64,000 nucleotides of DNA from Photobacterium swingsii (GCF_024346715.1 NZ_AP024853.1:744001-808000); one strand, 5' to 3'; shown: positions 19,112-28,496, counted from the stretch's first letter. Made by a program: numbers and translations. Notes: generated from the sequence alone by a model not told the origin.

Positions 19112-20059
19112 ATGGCAAAGTATCAAACCAGATTCCAAATGATGGGAACATTCATAGACTTAGTTGTTCACCATTCAAACGGTGAGCAACTAATTCAAGA
19201 TGTTTATCGCCAACTTCATCAATACGCTCAGCGATTCACCGTGAATCAAGCTGATTCTGAATTAATGCGCGTTAACCGTCATGCCGGTATTTCACCTGTT
19301 AGGGTCCAACCCGATCTCTTTAACCTGATCAAAATAGCCAAAACAATCAGTGAAGATCTTGCCAACCCTTTTAACATCGCGATAGGGCCACTGGTTAAAA
19401 CTTGGCGTATCGGCTTTAATGATGCCAAGGTGCCCACACCAGAGGAAATAGCAACCAAACTGTCCTTGGTTGATCCTAAAAACATTATTTTAAACGAGCA
19501 CAATCACTCGGTTTTCCTCAGCCAACCCCATATGGAAATTGATCTAGGCGCTATTGCCAAAGGCTTTTTTGCTGATGAAGTGAAAAAGCAACTGATAAAC
19601 GCTGGCGTTAAGCATGGTTTTATCAGTTTAGGTGGGAATGTCTTAACCATCGGCCATTCACCAAACAATGCCAACCAAGCATGGAATGTCGGCATTCAAC
19701 ACCCTTTTGCGGAACGAGGTTCCATCATTCGCGCAGTTCCTCTTCATGGTGCATCTATGGTGACGTCTGGCATAAATGAGCGCTTTTTCCATTCGAATGG
19801 CCAGCGCTATCATCACCTGTTGAATGCAAAAACAGGCATGCCGATTTCAACCGACATTGCCAGCCTCACGATCATTTCTAAACATTCTATAGATGGTGAA
19901 ATATGGAGCACCGCCGGCTTTCTACCCTCGATAATCGAGGCGCTTCATTACCTAAATCAGCAAGCAGGCATAGAAGCTATCGCTGTTTCAAATCGTGGGG
20001 AAGTCCACGTGACTCAAGGGTTAATTGATAATGGAAGCGCTATCAGCTACGCCAAATAG
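19112..20059 (+). CDS. apbE: FAD:protein FMN transferase (ApbE), cytoplasmic form
   Basis: This 315-residue ApbE-family enzyme transfers FMN from FAD to a Thr of FMN_bind domains. Family motifs are present: 'MMGTFIDLVV' at the start, 'MEIDLGAIAKGFFADEV', 'FISLGGNVLTIG' and 'HHLLNAKTGMPI'. Unlike the usual periplasmic lipoprotein ApbE it has no signal peptide, so it should work in the cytosol, where its neighbour with Thr455 resides. It starts 180 bp after the reductase gene. A weak stem (19034-19040 with 19050-19056) lies in that gap. The downstream LysR gene is convergent, ten bases away. Confidence 0.9.
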   Translation: MAKYQTRFQMMGTFIDLVVHHSNGEQLIQDVYRQLHQYAQRFTVNQADSELMRVNRHAGISPVRVQPDLFNLIKIAKTISEDLANPFNIAIGPLVKTWRIGFNDAKVPTPEEIATKLSLVDPKNIILNEHNHSVFLSQPHMEIDLGAIAKGFFADEVKKQLINAGVKHGFISLGGNVLTIGHSPNNANQAWNVGIQHPFAERGSIIRAVPLHGASMVTSGINERFFHSNGQRYHHLLNAKTGMPISTDIASLTIISKHSIDGEIWSTAGFLPSIIEALHYLNQQAGIEAIAVSNRGEVHVTQGLIDNGSAISYAK

Positions 20060-20068
20060 CACAGTGCT

Positions 20069-20968
20069 TTACTCATTTTGGATCAACTTTGTTTTAGACA
20101 CCGCAATAACCTGCTTTTCTACCTGCGATATCACCTCTGATACTTGCTCCCATGTGTTCCAATACAGCTCGACAAACAAAGATTGATTATCCATCACTAC
20201 CAACTCAGATTTCAGTAACTGATCATCAATCAATAACTTGGGGATCATGGTCCACCCTATCCCTTTTTTAACCGTATCTAAAAGGACATGAGAACTTGGA
20301 ATATAATGCGTTTTCACCTGCTCAACGTTTACGCCATACCCCGCAACAAACCGCTCAGCTAAATCGTCTTCTCTGTCAAAAATAGCAATAGGAGCAGTCA
20401 TTAATGCTTGCTTATCGATACCAGCACAAAAATGCGACTGATAAAAAGACTGGGAGCACACAGGAATATATTCCAACCTGCCTAAGTATCGTGTCTTACA
20501 GCCGGCTATCTGATTACCGTTAGAGGTTATCGCAGCGATGACGTCCCCAGTTTTCAGCAAGGCTTGGGTAGTGACTGTATTCGAGGTGTGAATATCAAAT
20601 GACAAGTGTGGGTGATCACTAAAACAACTGACAACATCGATAAACCAACAACTTAATGAATCGTGATTTACGGCAATAGAAAGCGATAGCTCACCGGAAT
20701 ATAGGTGATTTTTCAACGCTAAGCTCATTTCATTTTGCAGCAGAAACATCCTACGCGCATAGCTTAAGACCTGCTCTCCAGCCGCTGTTGTTTTAGGGGG
20801 CGTGCTACGGATCAACACCGAGCTACCAACACGATTTTCCAATGACTTTATTCGCTGCGACACTGCACCTGGCGAAATATTTAAATGACGCGCAGCACTA
20901 TCAAAACTTTGTCCATCAACTATCGCTATTAACGTTTCCATTTCTCGATGATCTAGCATCTCAAGCAC
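20069..20968 (-). CDS. ArgP-like LysR-family regulator
   Basis: This 299-residue LysR regulator has an N-terminal DNA-binding part that strongly recalls ArgP/IciA ('GAVSQRIKSLENRVGSSVL', then 'RSTPPKTTAAGEQVL'). ArgP responds to arginine and lysine and controls their export and metabolism in enterics. It is divergent from the ureohydrolase gene at 21169 with 200 bp between, which makes that gene and perhaps those beyond it the likely targets. It is convergent with apbE, with only ten bases between the stops. The effector is inferred, not shown. Confidence 0.8.
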   Translation of the reverse strand: MLEMLDHREMETLIAIVDGQSFDSAARHLNISPGAVSQRIKSLENRVGSSVLIRSTPPKTTAAGEQVLSYARRMFLLQNEMSLALKNHLYSGELSLSIAVNHDSLSCWFIDVVSCFSDHPHLSFDIHTSNTVTTQALLKTGDVIAAITSNGNQIAGCKTRYLGRLEYIPVCSQSFYQSHFCAGIDKQALMTAPIAIFDREDDLAERFVAGYGVNVEQVKTHYIPSSHVLLDTVKKGIGWTMIPKLLIDDQLLKSELVVMDNQSLFVELYWNTWEQVSEVISQVEKQVIAVSKTKLIQNE

Positions 20969-21168
20969 ACCTGCATATTTAGTTTTACTAAAGATATATA
21001 AGTATTTTTAGTTTTATTCAACGATAAACACTACTTAATATGTCTTCAAACACCAACTCTCTGATAGAGCCATCGAGAGAAAGAGCGATCACTTCATACT
21101 ATCGCTGCTCACAACACAACTTTATATCCATCTAGCTTCTCTACGATCACATAGACAAGGGAATAGGT

Positions 21169-22131
21169 ATGTCCAAGTTACTCAATGAAGCACCAACAAA
21201 AGCGCCACAAACTTTCTTAAATTTTCCTCTGGTTAAAAATTTCGATGACTTTTCTGCGGATATAGCAATATTAGGCGTACCTTTTGGGATGGCTTATAGC
21301 GTTGATGGCATGGCGAATGACCAAAGCCTCGCCCCTGATCATATTCGTCATTGGTCGACAAGAACTGAAATTGAGATGACGCTTAACAACTACGATTTTG
21401 ATTTAGGTGGAACATTGCTTGATGGCAAAAGCCTTAACATCGTCGACTGTGGCAATGCACGTGCCAGTTTAACCGACCCTCTTGTACATTATGAGAATGC
21501 CGAAGCCATTGCTCGCACCGCATTTTCAGCTAACTCCGTACTTATCACCTTAGGCGGTGATCATGGTGTGCCTATTCCAATCATGAAAGCCTTAGAGGTA
21601 TTGGATAAAGAAATAACACTGATCCATATTGATGCTCACCTTGATTGGCGTGATGAAATCAATGGTGAAAAGAATGGGTATTCGAGCGTGATACGCAGAG
21701 CCTCTGAACTTCCGCACATCAAAGCCATTCATCAAATAGGTATGCGAGGTATTGGCAGCGCTCAAACTCAAGAAGTACAAGATGCTATTGCTCACGGCAG
21801 CAAAATTACCACAGCTTATCAATTACATGATAAGGGCATGGATGACGTATTAGCTTCAATTCCTGATGGCGGTACTTACTATTTAACCATAGATGCAGAC
21901 GGTATTGATCCAACCATAATGCCAGCGGTACTGGCACAAACAGCAGGAGGGCTAAACTGGGTTCAGCTTCATAAGCTGATACATGGGCTGGTTAATAAAG
22001 GTCGTGTAGTAGGCATGGATTTGGTCGAAATTACGCCTTCATGCGATGTGGGAAATATCTCTATGATCCATGCGGAACGCCTACTTTGTAACTTTATTGG
22101 CGCCACGGTACGAGCGGGATATTATGACTAA
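21169..22131 (+). CDS. Ureohydrolase (arginase/agmatinase superfamily), substrate uncertain
   Basis: This 320-residue enzyme has all the metal ligands of the arginase fold: 'GGDHGV' (Asp131, His132), 'IDAHLDW' (Asp155, His157, Asp159) and 'DADGIDP' (Asp242, Asp244). It should therefore bind a di-metal centre and release urea from a guanidino compound. The usual PGTGTPE-type stretch after the last motif is replaced by 'TIMPAVLAQTAGG', which sets it apart from classical agmatinase and arginase and suggests a different substrate. The ATG at 21169 follows AAGGGAATAGGT. The divergent ArgP-like gene and the downstream YfcC-type carrier point to uptake and breakdown of an arginine-related compound. 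Confidence 0.8.
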   Translation: MSKLLNEAPTKAPQTFLNFPLVKNFDDFSADIAILGVPFGMAYSVDGMANDQSLAPDHIRHWSTRTEIEMTLNNYDFDLGGTLLDGKSLNIVDCGNARASLTDPLVHYENAEAIARTAFSANSVLITLGGDHGVPIPIMKALEVLDKEITLIHIDAHLDWRDEINGEKNGYSSVIRRASELPHIKAIHQIGMRGIGSAQTQEVQDAIAHGSKITTAYQLHDKGMDDVLASIPDGGTYYLTIDADGIDPTIMPAVLAQTAGGLNWVQLHKLIHGLVNKGRVVGMDLVEITPSCDVGNISMIHAERLLCNFIGATVRAGYYD

Positions 22132-22438
22132 CCACCTCCTCTCACCTCTTCACATTCGATCTCTATACACCATATAAAACGACTGATTCCAATACGAACT
22201 GGCCTATTTCATAAAGTAAATTCGCTAGTTCGTGTCAACTTATCGCGACAGCCCTCCGAAGCCTCCCCCATTACTCCTTCACAAATGGCAAGATTGCCAA
22301 TCTTGGTCAAAACTTTCACACAGTACTTTCACACAGTGCCACTGTCTGAATTCAGCGGAAACTCATCAGCGCGCCATAGCAACAATGGCATCGTGCGCTT
22401 GATGAAATAGAAGCAATTTGACCAATAAGGGTAAAAGA
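22132..22438. other. Structured leader region before the CDGSH-GltS gene
   Basis: This gap of ~307 bp holds an inverted repeat ACGAACT (22194-22200) / AGTTCGT (22227-22233), a tight hairpin CAAGATT/AATCTTG near 22289-22305, and an exact tandem duplication of a 13-base unit at 22312-22337. No gene was found. It probably contains the promoter of the next gene. Confidence 0.5.
22312..22337. repeat. Exact 13-bp tandem duplication
   Basis: ACTTTCACACAGT occurs twice head to tail (22312-22324 and 22325-22337), about 100 bp before the start of the CDGSH-GltS gene. It could be two binding half-sites or a replication slip. Confidence 0.9.
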
Positions 22439-24001
22439 ATGGATAAACCAATCGTTGCGGACAACAAACCCATAAAAGTTGAACTGACAAAAGGACAAGA
22501 ATATTATTTTTGTGCCTGTGGACGTTCGAGCAACCAGCCCTTTTGCGACGGCTCACATGCGGGAACTGGGTTCAAGCCCAAAAGCTTTACCGCAGAAGAA
22601 ACGGGGGACAGTTACCTCTGCCAATGTAAACACACTGCGAATGCCCCTTTCTGCGATGGCTCCCACAAGCAATTTTCAGCAGAACAAGTCGGTAACGAAG
22701 GGCCTGGTGTGCAGATTCAAGTTGCAACCGGTTCACCCTCGACAACAGCGCCTGCAGCCACTCCAACCATAGAAGAGCCAACCGTTGCTTTTATCCATCA
22801 GCTTGCCCGTGAAGGGTTATCTAAACTGGGTCATCATGGGCCGATGACATCCATGGGAGTACCCCGCCACCTACTACCACATTGGGACGATCTGCAAATC
22901 ATGGTTGCCCAAATGGCCACAAAACCTTTACTGGAAGATATTCCCGTTGGTACTGAATTAGTGATCGGCCCCAATGCTAACAAGCCACTCAAATTATCCA
23001 TTCCTTTATTTGTTTCAGACATGAGTTTTGGTTCGTTATCAGAAGAAGCTAAAACAGCGCTCGCCAAAGGGGCTGAGCTTGCGGGTACGGGCATTTGTTC
23101 GGGTGAAGGCGGCATGCTACCCGAGGAGCAAGCAGCAAATTCACGCTACTTTTATGAGCTTGCCAGCGCACAATTTGGTTACGATGAAAACTTGCTGAAA
23201 AATGTCCAAGCCTTTCATTTTAAAGGTGGCCAAGGCGCAAAAACAGGGACTGGCGGCCATTTACCGGGCAATAAAAATACCGGGAAAATATCTCAGGTAC
23301 GCGGTATTCCAGAAGGTGAAGCGGCCATTTCTCCGCCCACCTTTAAAGATTTAGTCACAGCCGATGATTTCAAACGTTTTGCCGATCATGTTCGATCAAT
23401 AACGGGCGGTATCCCTATTGGCTTTAAGCTCAGCGCAAACCACATAGAACAAGACATTCAATTTGCCTTAGATGCCAGCGCCGATTACATCATCCTTGAT
23501 GGCCGTGGTGGTGGCACAGGTGCGGCCCCTGAAATGTTTCGTGATCATATCAGTGTACCGACTATTCCAGCCCTTGCCCGTGCTCGGCATTATCTTGATC
23601 AACAAGGCATGAGCGGCACAGTCACCCTGATCATTACTGGTGGATTACGAGTTCCAATTGATTTTGTCAAAGCCATGGCATTAGGTGCCGACGGTGTCGC
23701 AATTTCAAACAGTGCAATGCAATCAATCGGCTGTGTCGCTACGCGTATGTGTAACACCAACAACTGCCCCGCAGGGATTGCAACCCAAAAAGCTGATTTG
23801 CGCCAGCGCTTAAACGTCGAGAAATCAGCCAAGCAATTACATAACTTTTTCGAAGCCTCTGTCGAACTGATGCAAGTCATGGCCCGTGCCTGTGGTCATC
23901 ATCACCTACATGATTTCAACAAAAATGATCTCGCAACCTGGCATCAAGATATGGCGCATTTATCTGGTGTGAAGTACGCGGGATTAAAGAGCAAAGACTG
24001 A
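22439..24001 (+). CDS. CDGSH iron-sulfur / glutamate-synthase-type FMN fusion protein
   Basis: This 520-residue fusion begins with two CDGSH-type [2Fe-2S] motifs, each with three Cys and one His (C25, C27, C36, H40; C61, C63, C72, H76). After a Pro/Thr-rich linker (~95-115) comes a glutamate-synthase large-subunit FMN barrel ('SDMSFGSLSEEAKTALAKGA', 'GRGGGTGAAPEMFRDH'). That barrel has cluster Cys 432, 438 and 443 ('CVATRMCNTNNC'). The glutaminase domain of true GltB is absent, so it is not a stand-alone glutamate synthase. The CDGSH unit may feed electrons to the FMN. The ATG at 22439 has AAGGG seven bases upstream. The neighbours suggest nitrogen-compound catabolism. Confidence 0.85.
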   Translation: MDKPIVADNKPIKVELTKGQEYYFCACGRSSNQPFCDGSHAGTGFKPKSFTAEETGDSYLCQCKHTANAPFCDGSHKQFSAEQVGNEGPGVQIQVATGSPSTTAPAATPTIEEPTVAFIHQLAREGLSKLGHHGPMTSMGVPRHLLPHWDDLQIMVAQMATKPLLEDIPVGTELVIGPNANKPLKLSIPLFVSDMSFGSLSEEAKTALAKGAELAGTGICSGEGGMLPEEQAANSRYFYELASAQFGYDENLLKNVQAFHFKGGQGAKTGTGGHLPGNKNTGKISQVRGIPEGEAAISPPTFKDLVTADDFKRFADHVRSITGGIPIGFKLSANHIEQDIQFALDASADYIILDGRGGGTGAAPEMFRDHISVPTIPALARARHYLDQQGMSGTVTLIITGGLRVPIDFVKAMALGADGVAISNSAMQSIGCVATRMCNTNNCPAGIATQKADLRQRLNVEKSAKQLHNFFEASVELMQVMARACGHHHLHDFNKNDLATWHQDMAHLSGVKYAGLKSKD

Positions 24002-24298
24002 TCGCAAGTTAATAAACCCTTGACGATTAAAGCCTTAAGGTACTCATCTTGTGTTTCGATTCATTGATTTAACGGTCATTTCATAATGCACTCATTCAAG
24101 AGAACACTGCAGAGAATGCCGAAAGTCGAAAATATAAGATTTAACGGTAAATATTAGTTAATACATCTACAAATTTGCGACATAGTACGATTTTTAATCT
24201 AGCGAACAGTATTAAATTCAGCCTATAAACTCGACAAAAGAGCAAGAAACAAACAAAACAGCGATGAACTACAATCACCAACATGGAGTTGTTAGCGT

Positions 24299-25828
24299 AT
24301 GAGTGATACTGAGACACAAGCACCCACCAAAAAAGGGCTGAGCTTTCCATCCGCCTATACTGTGTTATTTGCAGTCGCGGCAATTGTTGCACTACTTACT
24401 TGGGTGGTTGACGCGGGGGTATATAACAAACTGTCGTATCAGGGCGATAAGTTTGAAATTACCTATGCTGATGGCACCACTTCAGATCTACCCGCGACGC
24501 AAGACAGTCTCGATAGTGTCGGTATTAAAGCGGACTTAGAAAAATTCGTGAATGGGGATATCTATAAACCTGTTGGGATCCCCAATTCATATACTGCCGT
24601 CGACCCGAATCCACAAGGGATCATGGATTTATTCCAAGCGCCTATTCAAGGGATGTATCAGTCGATAGATGTGGTCTTCTTTGTGTTAGTCATCGGTGGC
24701 TTTATTGGTATCGTTAATCACTCAGGAGCCTTCAGTGCAGGGATCAACCGGTTATCACATGTGATGACAGGCCGAGAAACCTGGTTAATTGTGATTGTTA
24801 CTGCGCTTATTTCCCTTGGCGGTACCAGTTTTGGGATGGCCGAAGAAACCATCGCTTTCTACCCTATCCTAGTGCCCATTTTTATCGCCGCAGGTTATGA
24901 CGCTATCGTTGCACTTGCTGCTATCTACTTAGGTTCTTCAATCGGTACCATGTGTTCAACCGTGAACCCGTTCTCGACCATCATCGCATCTAACGCAGCA
25001 GGCATTAACTGGACACTTGGGCTTAACTCTCGTCTTGCATTGCTTATTGTTGGTACTGTTACCTGCATGCTGTACATCATTCGCTATGCTAAGCGAGTAA
25101 AAGCCGATCCAACTCAATCTTTGATCTATAACCAAAAGAAAGAGATCGAAGCGCGTTTCTTGAAAAATGTGTCAGCCGACCAAGATCACAGTAAACTTGA
25201 AAAACATCACTCACTCATTCTGATTTTGTTTGCATCAACCTTCTTCATCATGGTGTACGGCGTATCATCTTTAGGTTGGTGGTTTGAAGAGATGACGACG
25301 CTGTTCTTTGTTTCATCCATTATTATTGCCATCGTTGACCGCATTCCTGAAAAGCAGTTTGTGACTGAATTTATCCAAGGTGCTAACGACTTATTGGGGG
25401 TCGCTTTGATCATTGCGATTGCTCGTGGGGTCACTGTGCTAATGGATAACGGTATGATCAGTGATTCAATCTTGCATGCCAGTGCCGCAATGGTCGATGG
25501 TATGGACAAAGGCGTGTTTATCGTAGTGATGATGTTCTTGTTCGCGGGAATATCTTTCTTCGTACCGTCTTCTTCAGGCTTAGCCGTATTGTCGATGCCT
25601 ATCATGGCACCGTTAGCGGATGTAGTGGGTGTACCTCGTGACAATATTGTCAGTGCTTACCAATTTGGTATGGGATTAATGGCCTTTATTACCCCAACAG
25701 GCTTAGTCTTAGCATCACTGGCGATGGTGAATGTCACCTTTGATAAGTGGCTTAAATTTGTATTGCCACTACTAGGGATATTAATAGCCTTATCCGCCAC
25801 GACCTTGCTAGTCAGTGTGTATATTTAA
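24299..25828 (+). CDS. YfcC-family membrane carrier (DcuC / C4-dicarboxylate carrier superfamily)
   Basis: This 509-residue integral membrane protein has 10-13 hydrophobic helices. It belongs to the YfcC branch of the anaerobic C4-dicarboxylate carrier superfamily ('GGTSFGMAEETIAFYPILVP', 'GSSIGTMCSTVNPFSTIIAS', 'FVPSSSGLAVLSMPIMAPLA'). A hydrophilic extracytoplasmic stretch (~45-105) follows the first helix, as is usual for YfcC. Members are proposed to move amino acids or dicarboxylates. Its position after the ureohydrolase and CDGSH-GltS genes suggests that it imports their substrate. The ATG at 24299 has GGAG about ten bases upstream. The ~297 bp before it shows no other gene. A terminator follows. 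Confidence 0.85.
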   Translation: MSDTETQAPTKKGLSFPSAYTVLFAVAAIVALLTWVVDAGVYNKLSYQGDKFEITYADGTTSDLPATQDSLDSVGIKADLEKFVNGDIYKPVGIPNSYTAVDPNPQGIMDLFQAPIQGMYQSIDVVFFVLVIGGFIGIVNHSGAFSAGINRLSHVMTGRETWLIVIVTALISLGGTSFGMAEETIAFYPILVPIFIAAGYDAIVALAAIYLGSSIGTMCSTVNPFSTIIASNAAGINWTLGLNSRLALLIVGTVTCMLYIIRYAKRVKADPTQSLIYNQKKEIEARFLKNVSADQDHSKLEKHHSLILILFASTFFIMVYGVSSLGWWFEEMTTLFFVSSIIIAIVDRIPEKQFVTEFIQGANDLLGVALIIAIARGVTVLMDNGMISDSILHASAAMVDGMDKGVFIVVMMFLFAGISFFVPSSSGLAVLSMPIMAPLADVVGVPRDNIVSAYQFGMGLMAFITPTGLVLASLAMVNVTFDKWLKFVLPLLGILIALSATTLLVSVYI

Positions 25829-25878
25829 TTGCTGATCTTTCAACAAAGCGAGATTAAGAAGCTCAAGTGAAGCACAAC

Positions 25879-25910
25879 AATGCCGTTCAAAATCATGAAC
25901 GGCATTCTTT
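25879..25910 (+). terminator. Rho-independent terminator
   Basis: AATGCCGTTC (25879-25888) pairs with GAACGGCATT (25897-25906), followed by CTTT. It ends the YfcC gene and may also serve the convergent LysR gene. Confidence 0.7.
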
Positions 25911-25941
25911 CATCAAGGCTCTACGGCATTGTACAACAGTC

Positions 25942-26859
25942 TTAAATAACACCTTTATCTGCAAGCTGTTCAAGTATCACTGCTGTTTTCTCTCTAAAAG
26001 CATCCCGTAACAAACGCACCGCCGGAGTAATCGATTGTCGGCTTGGGCAAACTAACCACAGCTCAGTAGGCGTCGCCTGATATGCTGACATGACACTTTC
26101 GACGCTACCTGAAAGCAAATCTTGTGACATATCTAAACTGGATTTCACCGCAAGCCCGTGTCCAGCGATACACCAACGCCGTACCATATCGCCATCATTT
26201 GATGCCCTGTTACCGGTTAGCTTCACTTTATGTTTAACACCATCTGCTGAAAACTCCCAGACATCCTGAATGACATCATGAAGCTGATAAAGCAGCGCAT
26301 TATGCTGAGTAAGATCACTCGGTACACTAGGTGTTCCATGTTGCGCTAAATACGCTTTTGTCGCGCAAAGTACACGAGGTACATCGCAGATTTTAAAACC
26401 GTACATATTGGCATCGGTTGGCGATCCGTAACGCAAGGCCATATCGACAGAGTCTCGATAAAAATCAACATTGCTATCACTAATATTGGCGCGGACACTT
26501 AATTGAGGATACGCATCCATAAATTCATCAAGCCAAGGCTGCACAAGGTTTCGACCTAAATCCGATGACAGTGCGATACGCAGTTCACCGTCAACGATGT
26601 CTAACCCATCTTTCATATTTTGCTTTGCTTGATCCAACATGAGTAAGGCTTGCTCACACTGTGGGATATAACGTTCACCAGCACTCGACAACCTTAAATG
26701 ACGCGTTGTACGAATAAAAAGCTCTAAACCTAATGCGCTCTCAACGCGTTTTACCGCAGCGCTCGCCGTTGCTGTGCGCATATCTAAATTTGCTGCAGCG
26801 GCTGTTATGCTTCGGAACTCAGCGACTTTCAGTATAATTTGCAGATCTTCTAGCAACAT
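25942..26859 (-). CDS. LysR-family transcriptional regulator
   Basis: This 305-residue LysR regulator of the CrgA/AaeR-like group ('FRSITAAAANLDMRTATASA' as helix-turn-helix, 'LFIRTTRHLRLSSAGERYI'). It lies downstream of the alcohol-dehydrogenase-like gene on the same strand with a ~200-bp gap, which includes that gene's terminator, so it is probably transcribed separately. The target and effector are not evident. Confidence 0.85.
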   Translation of the reverse strand: MLLEDLQIILKVAEFRSITAAAANLDMRTATASAAVKRVESALGLELFIRTTRHLRLSSAGERYIPQCEQALLMLDQAKQNMKDGLDIVDGELRIALSSDLGRNLVQPWLDEFMDAYPQLSVRANISDSNVDFYRDSVDMALRYGSPTDANMYGFKICDVPRVLCATKAYLAQHGTPSVPSDLTQHNALLYQLHDVIQDVWEFSADGVKHKVKLTGNRASNDGDMVRRWCIAGHGLAVKSSLDMSQDLLSGSVESVMSAYQATPTELWLVCPSRQSITPAVRLLRDAFREKTAVILEQLADKGVI

Positions 26860-27002
26860 ATCTCTCTCACTGATTGTCTAAAATTTTTTGATAATAGTGA
26901 GGAAATTATAATGCTTATAATTTATGCTTCAAGCACTTGAATGCCTACTCAATACAAGATAAAAGAAAAGTAAGATGAATACGCGCCAAATGGGCCCCTA
27001 AC

Positions 27003-27035
27003 AAAAAACGATCAATAAGCGGGCTTATTGATCGT
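27003..27035 (-). terminator. Rho-independent terminator
   Basis: A 12-bp perfect stem ACGATCAATAAG / CTTATTGATCGT (27008-27019 with 27024-27035) and a CGGG loop, followed by a T run on the minus strand. It ends the gene at 27063-28097. Confidence 0.85.
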
Positions 27036-27062
27036 CATTGAAAGTCTGTTGAGAGCTTAACC

Positions 27063-28097
27063 CTAGCTGTTAGCAAAGTTAATCGCAATTTTGCCGATTG
27101 ATGCACCAGTCTCAATGCGACGGTGGGCTTCTTTCATCACATCGGCACCAAAACCGTCGATAGTATCTGTGAGCGTCGTTTGAATACGGCCAGCATCAAT
27201 CAAGTTCGCCACTTGGAACAATATTTCTTGCTGTTTAATCATGTCATCCGTCTTAAATAGCGAGCGAGTAAACATCAGTTCCCAAATAAAGCCCACCGAT
27301 TTGCCTTGAAGTTGAGACAAGTCGATGCCGCCATCAAATTCAACAATTGAACTGATCATACCTTGTGGTGCAATCAGTTCTACCATGGCATCCCAATGTC
27401 CTTTGGTATCAGCAACATTAAAAATGTAATCGACATGCTCGATCCCTTGCTCACGCACAGAATTTACAAGATCACGGTGGTTAACAACATGATCTGCTCC
27501 CATTTGCTTTACCCAACGTTCGGTTTCAGGACGAGAAGCCGTTGCTATAACCGTCAGATTAGTCAGCTGTTTCGCCAATTGAATAGTAATAGAACCCACA
27601 CCACCAGCACCACCAATGACCAGTAGGGATTTCTTCTCAGTAGGCTTGATGCGTAAACGATCAAACAAGGCTTCCCACGCGGTTAATGCGCCCAATGGCA
27701 TTACCGCAGCTTCTGCATCAGTCAGGCTGAGTGGCGCATGGGCCACAATTCGGTGGTCAACGGCTTGATACTCTGCATTTGATCCTGATCGCGTCACATC
27801 GCCAGCATAGTAAACACGATCGCCAGTCGCAAAGCCCGCTACGTTTTTTCCTGTCGCAACGACAATCCCCACAGCATCAAACCCAAGCACACGAGGCTGC
27901 TCTAATGTTTTATCTGCCGCTGCACGTACACGAATTTTTGCGTCCGCCGGATTAATCGAATTCGCACTCACTTTTACCAGCAAATCATCATCACCAAGGG
28001 TTGGCATTGCTGTTGTGAAATCAACCAAGCTTTCAGGCTGTTCAATAGGTAATGATTGAGTAAAGCCGATAGCTTGCATTGTAGAAGGGACTGGCAT
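27063..28097 (-). CDS. Zinc-type alcohol dehydrogenase / quinone oxidoreductase-like protein
   Basis: This 344-residue medium-chain dehydrogenase/reductase has a GroES-like start with 'RVLGFDAVGIVVATG' and an NADPH-binding Rossmann motif 'VIGGAGGVGSITIQLAK', as in quinone oxidoreductases and the 'zinc-binding alcohol dehydrogenase' family. The structural and catalytic zinc Cys clusters of true alcohol dehydrogenases are absent, so NADPH-dependent reduction of quinones or enones is more likely. A terminator follows, and a LysR gene lies beyond it. Confidence 0.85.
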   Translation of the reverse strand: MPVPSTMQAIGFTQSLPIEQPESLVDFTTAMPTLGDDDLLVKVSANSINPADAKIRVRAAADKTLEQPRVLGFDAVGIVVATGKNVAGFATGDRVYYAGDVTRSGSNAEYQAVDHRIVAHAPLSLTDAEAAVMPLGALTAWEALFDRLRIKPTEKKSLLVIGGAGGVGSITIQLAKQLTNLTVIATASRPETERWVKQMGADHVVNHRDLVNSVREQGIEHVDYIFNVADTKGHWDAMVELIAPQGMISSIVEFDGGIDLSQLQGKSVGFIWELMFTRSLFKTDDMIKQQEILFQVANLIDAGRIQTTLTDTIDGFGADVMKEAHRRIETGASIGKIAINFANS

Positions 28098-28496
28098 GAT
28101 ATGTTTCTCCGATAATATTGTTATCCGCCTGCGGGTTTTATGCTAAGTACCGCAATACATAGCCGTCTAAAACTATCGCTCAGCGTTAATTTGTATGGGC
28201 GCTTTAAACACTAGGCTTTCAAATAAAGCATGGGATAAACAATAACGTGAAGATTACATAAGAAAAACCATGCTATGACAGAAATACTTTCAATTTATTT
28301 TTGATAATAAGCATGATTACCCACCAACACCATAAGGCTGCTCTCTCTCACTTCTCGCGAGATTATGGATAAAAAGTTCCAAGATGATTGGAAAGTAGAA
28401 CTATTTTTCAGAGCCGTCCTTCACGGCATGATAACGCCTCCAAAACAGTTCTCATCAATCAAAACGAGAACCTACAAAAGAACAAGGTTAACCTTC

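Noticed and set aside
28365..28496. N-terminal extension of the DUF1330 protein
   Set aside because: Family similarity begins only at the ATG at 28497; the upstream codons look non-coding.
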